Positions 5,704-10,590 of a stretch of DNA of 10,590 nucleotides are shown piece by piece. The position numbers and the translations under genes were made by a program. Source of the stretch: an uncultured Clostridia bacterium (GTDB lineage Bacteria > Bacillota > Clostridia > Christensenellales > Borkfalkiaceae); contig CALDMH010000053.1 of NCBI GenBank assembly GCA_937915565.1, positions 1-10,590 on the forward strand, written 5' to 3'. A model generated the notes under the pieces. It was not told the origin of the DNA, ran no database searches, and was given only the letters and a program-made list of their open reading frames with translations. How positions within the stretch are numbered: position 1 is the first letter of the stretch; the number at the start of each line of letters is the position of its first letter.

Positions 5704-7020
5704 ATGCAAGTCGGAGAGTTGTTTACCGAAACGGTTAAAAAAATGAAGAGGCTTGATTTTCTTAATGATTTCGTTCGGAGAAAGACTGTCGAAAAGAACA
5801 AGCTTTCCGAAGAAGTGGCGGTTTTCCGCAAGAAAAACGGAAAGATAAGAAACAACGAGTACGATATTTATATCTATCAGGTAAACGCAAAGATTTCCGA
5901 GATAGAAAAATCGATTGAAAAATGCAAAATAGAAATGAAAGCTTTGAAAATCGCCGTTTCCGAGGGGCTTCGAGAATGTTACGCCAAAGCTCCCGACGCC
6001 GATTTTTCAAGAAGAACCGAGCTTGCGTATAAGCACGCCTTCGGCGACAAAAGTTCGCTCGTGGGTTACGGCGCGGCAGGCGGACTTTTCGGCGAAACCA
6101 AAATCGTCGGCGCAGTCGTAACGCGCGATAAAACGAAGCGTTGCGCGGTGAAGGAAGTCGTTCGCGCGGGAGAGAAAAATTCGGCGGGAAGAATCGTCAC
6201 GAGGCCCGAAATTATCGTGTGGGATTACGATAAAAACGGCGCGGAGGGCGAATTCAGAACGGAGGACGATTCGTTTAAAGTCGAACTTAAAAAGAGAAAC
6301 GTTTCAGAATTAACGCGGTTTGTAAAAGAAACCTTTAACGCGCGGACGGTCGGCTTGTCGCTTGCCTTTGCCGCGATATTTTCAATGCTTTTCGCGCTGT
6401 GCGTGTTCTCGGGGCTGACGAAAAACGTCGTCGACGAACGCTTCGTTTTCCTTTTCGGAACGGGCGTTGCGGTGATTCTGGCGTTCTCGGCAACGGCAGT
6501 CGTAAAGGATAATTCGCGATTTATCGACGGCGCGGGACTTTTCGCATTCGTCGTTTCCATCGTTACGGCGGCGATTTACGCGGTTAAAAATCCGATAATG
6601 ATTTGCTTTGCGCCTGCGTTTGCGTTCGTTTATTCGGTTGCCGTTTTCATTTTGAGATTTTCTTTCAGGAAGAGAAATAAAACGGGCGCGGATTTGAAAA
6701 AATACTTTTGCGCATTTTCGGGAGCTTATCTTGCGGCGGCTTTGAGCGGGGCGGAATTAACTTCGGATTTCGCAACCGTTGCGGCTGCGGTGGTATATTT
6801 CCTCGCGCTTGCGGCGGGGCTTGCCGGCGGAATATATTCCGCGGTAAAAAGGGGGGGCGGCATAGCGCGGCTTTGTTATCTTGCCGCAATTTTTTCGGCT
6901 TCGTTCGCGCTTGCGGCAACGCTCGTCGCTTCGGGAACGCCCGGAAAAATAATTTCGATTTCCGCGGCGGCGATAACGCTTGCGACGATAGCTATAAAGA
7001 GGATAAAAGATGAAGTATAA
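5704..7020 (+). CDS. Hypothetical membrane protein: N-terminal coiled coil, soluble domain, eight TM helices
   Basis: This is a 438-aa protein that I do not recognise. Residues about 10-90 are charged and heptad-like (VKKMKRLDFLNDFVRRK, then KISEIEKSIEKCKIEMKALK) and probably form a coiled coil. Residues about 95-210 look like a small alpha/beta domain, with a Gly-rich stretch at 121-130 and a strand-like segment IVGAVVTRD. From about 215 to 432 there are eight hydrophobic segments: 215-237, 246-267, 273-294, 297-319, 333-351, 355-380, 387-410 and 414-432. No signal peptide is present, so the coiled coil probably stays in the cytoplasm. The ATG at 5704 is chosen because AGGAGG (5692-5697) lies 6 bases upstream; a GTG at 5683 precedes that site. 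The gene opens a three-gene operon and overlaps the next by 11 bases. Confidence 0.85.
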   Translation: MQVGELFTETVKKMKRLDFLNDFVRRKTVEKNKLSEEVAVFRKKNGKIRNNEYDIYIYQVNAKISEIEKSIEKCKIEMKALKIAVSEGLRECYAKAPDADFSRRTELAYKHAFGDKSSLVGYGAAGGLFGETKIVGAVVTRDKTKRCAVKEVVRAGEKNSAGRIVTRPEIIVWDYDKNGAEGEFRTEDDSFKVELKKRNVSELTRFVKETFNARTVGLSLAFAAIFSMLFALCVFSGLTKNVVDERFVFLFGTGVAVILAFSATAVVKDNSRFIDGAGLFAFVVSIVTAAIYAVKNPIMICFAPAFAFVYSVAVFILRFSFRKRNKTGADLKKYFCAFSGAYLAAALSGAELTSDFATVAAAVVYFLALAAGLAGGIYSAVKRGGGIARLCYLAAIFSASFALAATLVASGTPGKIISISAAAITLATIAIKRIKDEV

Positions 7021-7816
7021 AGCTCTTATAAGCGACTTCGACGGAACGCTTTTTTCGTCGGACGGGAGAATTCCGCAGGAAAATGTCGACGCGATAGGCG
7101 AGTTCGTTTCCCGCGGGGGAAAGTTCGCTTTATGTTCTGGAAGAATGACGGCGTCCGCCATAGTGATGCTCGAAAAATTCCCGTTTAATCAACTTATAGC
7201 CGCATATAACGGTTGCGAAGTGTGGGATAACGTAAACAAAAAAACGCTCTTTTCCACGGGCGTAAAAACGGAACTCGCGTTAAAAATCGTCGGCTTCGGG
7301 AAGAGCGAGGGACTACTTCCGTTCGTTTACAGGGGCAACGAAGCGTTCACCGAAACGAGAACGGAATTTTCGGATTTTTACGCCGAAACCTGCAAGATAA
7401 AAATGGTTGCCGTAGGCGATTTGAGTTCGTTTATAAAGAACGATTCGCTCGTTTCGCCGAAGGTTATGCTCGCGGGGTTGCCGAATCAAATAAGCGAGGG
7501 ACTTAAAAAGTCGACCGAACTTTTCGGAACCGAATGCGAGATTGCCGAATCTTACAGGGGAATGTTGGATTTTATGCCGAAAGGTTGCGATAAAGGCCTT
7601 GCGGTGAAGGCTCTTGCAAAAATCTGGGGAATCGGTACGGAGGAATGCGTGGCGATAGGCGACGAGCTTAACGACGCGCCTATGCTTGCCGCCGCGGGGC
7701 TTGGCGTGGCTATGAAAAACGGAAGAGAAGAACTGAAAAAAATAGCCGACGCGGTTACCGATAAAAGTAACGACGAGGGCGGCGTGGGCGAAACGATAAG
7801 GAGATATTGTCTTTGA
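7010..7816 (+). CDS. Cof-type HAD-superfamily hydrolase (sugar-phosphate/nucleotide phosphatase type)
   Basis: This 268-aa cytoplasmic phosphatase of the HAD superfamily is of the Cof/YidA-like type IIB. All four motifs are visible: DFDGT with nucleophile D9 and acid D11; LCSGR with S43; K195 in the DKGLAVKAL segment; and GDELND at 217-222 for magnesium. The C2-type cap lies between motifs II and III. Length is normal (about 260-280). Substrates of this group are typically sugar phosphates or related small phosphates, including FMN and PLP, and cannot be told from sequence. Its start overlaps the end of the upstream membrane protein gene by 11 bases, with AGAGGA about 6 bases upstream. Its stop overlaps the TTG start of the next gene, so all three are co-transcribed. 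Confidence 0.93.
   Translation: MKYKALISDFDGTLFSSDGRIPQENVDAIGEFVSRGGKFALCSGRMTASAIVMLEKFPFNQLIAAYNGCEVWDNVNKKTLFSTGVKTELALKIVGFGKSEGLLPFVYRGNEAFTETRTEFSDFYAETCKIKMVAVGDLSSFIKNDSLVSPKVMLAGLPNQISEGLKKSTELFGTECEIAESYRGMLDFMPKGCDKGLAVKALAKIWGIGTEECVAIGDELNDAPMLAAAGLGVAMKNGREELKKIADAVTDKSNDEGGVGETIRRYCL
7798..7803 (+). promoter_or_regulatory. Ribosome binding site deciding the TTG start at 7813
   Basis: AAGGAG lies within the last codons of the HAD gene. It is 9 bases from the TTG at 7813 but only 3 from the in-frame TTG at 7807, which favours 7813. Confidence 0.65.
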
Positions 7817-8067
7817 AAATCAGGCTGAACGAAAATAAGGAAATCGTAAAACAAATTGCCGAAGGGTTGATTGCCAAAGGCGGGTATTGCCCTTGTCGGG
7901 TCGGTAAACTTCCCGAAAACAAGTGTATGTGCGCGGAATTTCGGGCGCAGCTTAAAGACCCTTCGTTTGAAGGGTATTGCCATTGCGGTTTGTTTTACGT
8001 CGAACGCGGCCGAACTGGCAATCCAAAGGAAGATAACTCGTCAACCAAACCCGTTAAAAACGCGTAA
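7813..8067 (+). CDS. Ferredoxin:thioredoxin reductase catalytic-chain-like Fe-S protein
   Basis: An 84-aa protein with six cysteines in three CxC pairs: CPC at 26-28, CMC at 38-40 and CHC at 56-58. The segments KGGYCPCRVGK, NKCMCAEF and YCHCGLF match the small ferredoxin-thioredoxin reductase beta-chain-like proteins of anaerobic Bacillota. In true FTR, four of these cysteines hold a [4Fe-4S] cluster and two form the redox disulfide that reduces thioredoxin. The middle pair here is CMC rather than CPC, and the spacing differs from plant FTR. No variable (alpha) chain lies nearby, so it probably acts alone or with an unlinked partner (inference). The start is TTG, overlapping the HAD stop by four bases, with AAGGAG 9 bases upstream. 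Residues after 65 look disordered. Confidence 0.87.
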   Translation: MKIRLNENKEIVKQIAEGLIAKGGYCPCRVGKLPENKCMCAEFRAQLKDPSFEGYCHCGLFYVERGRTGNPKEDNSSTKPVKNA

Positions 8068-8134
8068 ACCCATATTAACGTAAAACCATATTAAATTTAC
8101 TTAAAAACGTAAAAAGATACTAAATTTTCGGGGA

Positions 8135-8184
8135 AGTCGAGCGAAAAACCGTCAGTCGCGTTTTTCGCCCGACTCGTTTTTTTT
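8135..8184 (+). terminator. Strong rho-independent terminator of the 5704-8067 operon, overlapping the convergent gene
   Basis: On the plus strand, 8135-8149 pairs with 8160-8174 over 15 positions with one mismatch (A8140 against C8169), around a 10-base loop. The 9-bp core is GCGAAAAAC/GTTTTTCGC. CG and then eight Ts (8177-8184) follow, a proper U-tract. The 3' arm and T-run lie inside the last codons of the minus-strand gene 8152-8484. On the minus strand the same stem forms with a G-U pair but lacks a T-tract. Confidence 0.82.
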
Positions 8185-8484
8185 GCCGGAATTACGCTTT
8201 TTAACGGTTTGCGGCCTCTCGCTTAAATCCGCTTTGCAGGTCGCGCGGCGTTTTTTCGTTTGCGGCGGAATTTCGGCCTTCAAATTTTCGTGCCTCGATA
8301 AAAACGCCTGCATTTTGGCGTTCATCATATATTGCGGTTGCGCTCCGAAGTCGGGGTCGCGCAGTGCGTCGTTTGCTCTTTCGCTTTGGGCGGGCGCTTT
8401 GTTTTCGCTCGCCGAGAAGCTTTTTTGTCCCGAAGCGGGCGCGGTTATTTTGTCGATAAGCTCGAAAAGACCGATTTTTTCCAT
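8152..8484 (-). CDS. Hypothetical small basic protein, 110 aa
   Basis: I do not recognise this protein. It begins MEKIGLFELIDKI, a short amphipathic helix, followed by a Ser/Ala/Gln-rich linker. A better-ordered segment reads AQPQYMMNAKMQAFLSRHEN (about 49-68). The tail of about 40 residues is rich in Lys and Arg and probably disordered. There is no signal peptide or membrane span. I start it at 8484, where AAAAAGGAG (8500-8492) lies 7 bases upstream; a longer frame from 8529 has no ribosome site and passes through the AT-rich leader. The basic tail suggests nucleic-acid or membrane-surface contact, but this is weak. The gene stands alone, convergent with the operon on its left and divergent from the lipoprotein gene. 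Its last codons double as the opposing terminator. Confidence 0.68.
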   Translation of the reverse strand: MEKIGLFELIDKITAPASGQKSFSASENKAPAQSERANDALRDPDFGAQPQYMMNAKMQAFLSRHENLKAEIPPQTKKRRATCKADLSERPQTVKKRNSGKKNESGEKRD

Positions 8485-8533
8485 TTTCTCACTCCTTTTT
8501 TTAATTTTATATAAAAAAACTTCCCGCAAATAA

Positions 8534-8562
8534 TTGATTATTTGACAAAAATAGTATATAAT
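8534..8562 (+). promoter_or_regulatory. Likely sigma-A promoter of the lipoprotein gene
   Basis: TTGATT (8534-8539), a 17-bp spacer, then TATAAT (8557-8562). A perfect TTGACA at 8542-8547 lies between but is only 9 bp from the TATAAT and has no good -10 of its own. Transcription would start near 8569 and give a leader of about 137 bases. Confidence 0.72.
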
Positions 8563-8642
8563 TAGAAAGCGTATATGAGCGTGAAGAGTTGCGGCCGGTT
8601 CGTCCGGTCACGATAATCTTATGCTTTACAAAACAAAGATAT

Positions 8643-8691
8643 GCCGAAAGCCGCGTTACGACGCTTTGAAAGGGCAAAGGGCTTTAACGGC
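8643..8691 (+). other. Folded element in the lipoprotein mRNA leader
   Basis: GCCGAAAGCC (8643-8652) pairs with GGCTTT...CGGC (8680-8691), leaving a two-base AA bulge. Nested directly inside is GCGT-TACG-ACGC (8653-8664), a 4-bp stem with a UNCG-type tetraloop. The outer stem closes just before the AAAGGAG site (8692-8698), leaving that site open. It could stabilise the mRNA or tune translation. It matches no riboswitch I know. Confidence 0.5.
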
Positions 8692-8705
8692 AAAGGAGAA
8701 AATTT

Positions 8706-10292
8706 ATGGGCAAAAAAATCATTTGCTTGGTAGCGGTTTTGTGTATGGCCTTGGGCTTTACCGCCTGCTCCGGCAATAGACTCGCAAACGGAGATAACGG
8801 CGTCGATATGAACGGCGGTTTCGTTGCCTCCACAAACGATTACGTATATTTCATAAACGGCGTCGAGAGCTATACCACGGCTTACAAAACGGGTGAAGTC
8901 ACCAAGGGCGCGCTTATGAGGGTTAAAAAGAACAAACTTGCAACCGCAGAGGAAGCCGATTACGAAACCGTAGTTTCCAAACTTATCGTTTCCGACGATA
9001 AAACCGCGGGCTTCTATATCAACGGCGATTACGTTTATTACGCCGCTCCCTCCACCGAAAACGATAAGAAGGGTGTTACGAAGAGCGACAAGCTCCTTTT
9101 TTTCAGAACGAAACTTGACGCTTCCGAAACCTCGAAGAAAATTTCGGACGTAGATTTCTCGCACGACGCAACTTTCAGATTTATCGCCGCGGGCGAAACG
9201 ACCTATCTTGCCGTTTACAGCGATAACCTTTACGTTTACGACGCAACTTCGGGCAAAGAGGTTTTAAACACCGAAAGCACCAAGTACGCCGATAAGGGCG
9301 CGGACGCGAGAAGAGGTTCGGTTAAGGAAGTTATGTTCGACGAAGATAACGCCGCACCCTATATTTACTACACTTATAACCCCATCGACGTTGCTCGTTG
9401 GCAGGACGACGAAAACGCCACCGCCGAATCTTACTACGATATTTATAAAGTAGTTTTGGGCAGCTCGGTTTCCGAAGAGAAAATCGTTTCCGGCGTAGGC
9501 AAACTCGATAACGACGAAGTCAGCGGCGAGTTAATCGGCCTTACGTTCGACCTTTTAAGACATAAGAACGGTAAGCTTTATTACACTCAATCGACTCTTA
9601 ACACGGTTATCGGTTCGGTTAAGTACAATTCTTATGCGGACGCGGACGGAAAGGTTGAAACCCTTACTTATAAAACCACCAAGACGACGAACGCTTTTGC
9701 CGATTCCGTTTTGTTCTACAACGAGGGCGATAAGCTCGTAACGTTGTACGTCGATTCAAATCTCGGCCTCGTTAAATTCGATTACACGAAAGCCGACGAT
9801 ACGTCTTTCGGTTCGGATTTCGGCGTGTTCGCAATCTCCGACGAGGAAGCTTTGAAAACCGCAACGCTTAAATTCATCTCGAAAGAGGGCGACGTCGATT
9901 ATCTTTACTACACGAATTCCGACGGTAACTATTATAAAGTCAACCTCACCGCGCTTTTGAAAGGCGAAGAAACGGCCGCGCTTCGTATCAACACTCTTTC
10001 GCTCACGACGACCTGGTATAATCCCGAAGTCGTTTTGGCGGACGGCAAGTATTTCTTCCTGTGCGTTTATTCCGATTCTTCTTATAAATCCTACGTTTAC
10101 GCAATCGATATGAGCGCAATCGAGGAAGGCGTTAAGGCCGTTAAGGAAGAGAAGGAAAAGGACGGCGACGATTTCGCCGAATCCGATTATTACTCTTACG
10201 ACAAAAAGAAAGAGGAAGACGCGGTCAAACTCGGAACTCGCCTCGGAATTTTATCGGACGAAGATAAGAAATCCGAAACAACCACGAAATAA
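8706..10292 (+). CDS. Secreted lipoprotein with Tyr-rich beta-propeller-like repeats
   Basis: This 528-aa protein starts with a lipoprotein signal: MGKKII, a hydrophobic core, then GFTAC with lipid-anchor Cys21. The mature part is beta-rich with recurring pieces such as DYVYFING, DYVYYAA, DNLYVYDA, PYIYYTYNP, GKLYYTQS, DYLYYTNSDG and GKYFFLCVY. These are spaced roughly 40-70 residues apart, as in beta-propeller blades of surface proteins (DUF5050-like); the family call is inference. The last 60 residues are highly charged (KEEKEKDGDDF, KKKEEDAVKL). It should sit on the outer face of the membrane, perhaps binding a ligand or another protein. AAAGGAG lies 7 bases before the ATG. It has its own promoter and a folded leader. 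Codon use is more biased (many TAC, AAG, GGC) than in its neighbours, hinting at higher expression. Confidence 0.85.
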   Translation: MGKKIICLVAVLCMALGFTACSGNRLANGDNGVDMNGGFVASTNDYVYFINGVESYTTAYKTGEVTKGALMRVKKNKLATAEEADYETVVSKLIVSDDKTAGFYINGDYVYYAAPSTENDKKGVTKSDKLLFFRTKLDASETSKKISDVDFSHDATFRFIAAGETTYLAVYSDNLYVYDATSGKEVLNTESTKYADKGADARRGSVKEVMFDEDNAAPYIYYTYNPIDVARWQDDENATAESYYDIYKVVLGSSVSEEKIVSGVGKLDNDEVSGELIGLTFDLLRHKNGKLYYTQSTLNTVIGSVKYNSYADADGKVETLTYKTTKTTNAFADSVLFYNEGDKLVTLYVDSNLGLVKFDYTKADDTSFGSDFGVFAISDEEALKTATLKFISKEGDVDYLYYTNSDGNYYKVNLTALLKGEETAALRINTLSLTTTWYNPEVVLADGKYFFLCVYSDSSYKSYVYAIDMSAIEEGVKAVKEEKEKDGDDFAESDYYSYDKKKEEDAVKLGTRLGILSDEDKKSETTTK

Positions 10293-10306
10293 TTTAACTA
10301 ACGCGA

Positions 10307-10329
10307 GGGGTTGTCTTAACGGCAACCCC
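10307..10329 (+). terminator. Weak terminator-like hairpin after the lipoprotein gene
   Basis: GGGGTTG (10307-10313) pairs perfectly with CAACCCC (10323-10329) around a 9-base loop, 14 bases after the stop. No T-tract follows, so it may act as a 3' mRNA stabiliser rather than a terminator. Confidence 0.5.
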
Positions 10330-10368
10330 GTAATTATGTTCGGCCGATATTCCGAAGAACTCGCGGCG

Positions 10369-10410
10369 GCCGACGATATTAAGCCGACGATATTAAGCCG
10401 GCGATATTAA
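10369..10410. repeat. 14-bp tandem repeat, three copies, with dispersed relatives
   Basis: GCCGACGATATTAA occurs at 10369-10382 and 10383-10396, and with one change at 10397-10410. Related pieces continue to 10520: AAAACGGCCGACGGGCGATA near 10423, TTTTAACGGCCGTCGATA near 10437, and TTTTAAACGGCCGACGATA near 10500. The 244-bp spacer 10293-10536 holds no gene that I can support. Confidence 0.85.
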
Positions 10411-10536
10411 ATAAAACGGCCGACGGGCGATATGCGTTTTAACGGCCGTCGATACGGCGTCAAACGCCCCACGAACGATATATAACGACCGTCGATTAGT
10501 TTTAAACGGCCGACGATATGAAATTAAAGGAGCTAA

Positions 10537-10590
10537 ATGTTACAAGTAAGCGGAGTAAGTCTGCAATTCGGCAGCAGGAAATTATTTGAA
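10537..10590 (+). CDS. ABC-F family ATPase, N-terminal 18 residues (runs off the window)
   Basis: The first 18 codons read MLQVSGVSLQFGSRKLFE, the typical start of ABC-F proteins of the YkpA/YbiT type (ML.V..VSL.F..RKLFE). These are soluble tandem-ATPase proteins that act on ribosomes in translation or antibiotic protection. AAAGGAG (10526-10532) lies 4 bases upstream of the ATG. The Walker A loop is outside the window, so the subgroup cannot be fixed. Confidence 0.82.
   Translation, partial: MLQVSGVSLQFGSRKLFE

Noticed and set aside
4822..5709. 295-aa open frame on the minus strand
   Set aside because: It is antisense to the kinase-like gene, runs across its terminator and the tandem repeats, and has no family resemblance or ribosome site.
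8183..8533. 116-aa plus-strand frame opposite the small basic protein
   Set aside because: No ribosome site was found, whereas the minus-strand gene has AAAAAGGAG 7 bases before its ATG. Some doubt remains because the minus gene is also unrecognised.
8542..8562. TTGACA at 8542 with TATAAT at 8557 as one promoter
   Set aside because: The spacing is only 9 bp. The TATAAT fits TTGATT at 8534 with a 17-bp spacer instead.
8621..8776. Short leader ORF beginning at the ATG at 8621
   Set aside because: There is no Shine-Dalgarno sequence before it, and it overlaps the start of the lipoprotein gene out of frame.
8619..9164. 181-aa open frame on the minus strand
   Set aside because: It is antisense to the lipoprotein signal and first repeats and has no coding features.

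Overview
The window looks like a chromosomal segment of a low-to-moderate GC Bacillota bacterium, most likely an uncultured Clostridia-type anaerobe. The reasons are the Gram-positive-type HPr kinase/phosphorylase end, a DarA/PstA cyclic-di-AMP receptor, strong AGGAGG-type ribosome binding sites, consensus sigma-A promoters with 17-bp spacers, a lipoprotein with a Gram-positive-style signal, and an ABC-F start of the YkpA/YbiT type. The lineage below class level is inference. I see no mobile element, CRISPR array, tRNA or rRNA.

Layout. Positions 1-362 hold the 3' end of hprK (+), closed by a perfect 16-bp inverted repeat (404-435). Facing it is an unrecognised 312-aa protein (487-1425, -). 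Next comes a minus-strand cluster read from right to left: a TtcA-like tRNA thiolation enzyme (3969-3226), the c-di-AMP receptor darA (3157-2840) and two half-size chromate-transporter-family membrane proteins (2853-2116 and 2119-1553). The last three genes overlap one another, so they are very probably translated as a coupled set. The ttcA-like gene and a small-multidrug-export-type membrane protein (4107-4739, +) diverge from a compact region where two promoters share one palindromic -10 element.

The plus strand then carries a cytidylate-kinase-like P-loop protein (4837-5436) with its own consensus promoter and a terminator. After it lies a 200-bp spacer with two families of degenerate tandem repeats, then a complete three-gene operon. 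That operon has a promoter at 5642-5670, a coiled-coil plus 8-TM membrane protein, a Cof-type HAD phosphatase and a small six-cysteine ferredoxin:thioredoxin-reductase catalytic-chain-like protein, and ends at a terminator at 8135-8184. The terminator stem lies inside the last codons of the convergent small gene 8152-8484 (-). Finally there is a 528-aa lipoprotein with beta-propeller-like Tyr-rich repeats behind a structured leader (8569-8705), a repeat-containing spacer (10330-10520), and the first 18 codons of an ABC-F ATPase.

Most of the window is ordinary housekeeping and membrane biology. The points most worth a second look are the darA-chrA-chrA overlapping operon (a possible c-di-AMP link to CHR-family transport), the shared-(-10) divergent promoters, the terminator embedded in an opposing coding end, the stand-alone FTR-like protein, and the degenerate tandem repeats in two spacers. 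I found no convincing wholly new multi-gene system.
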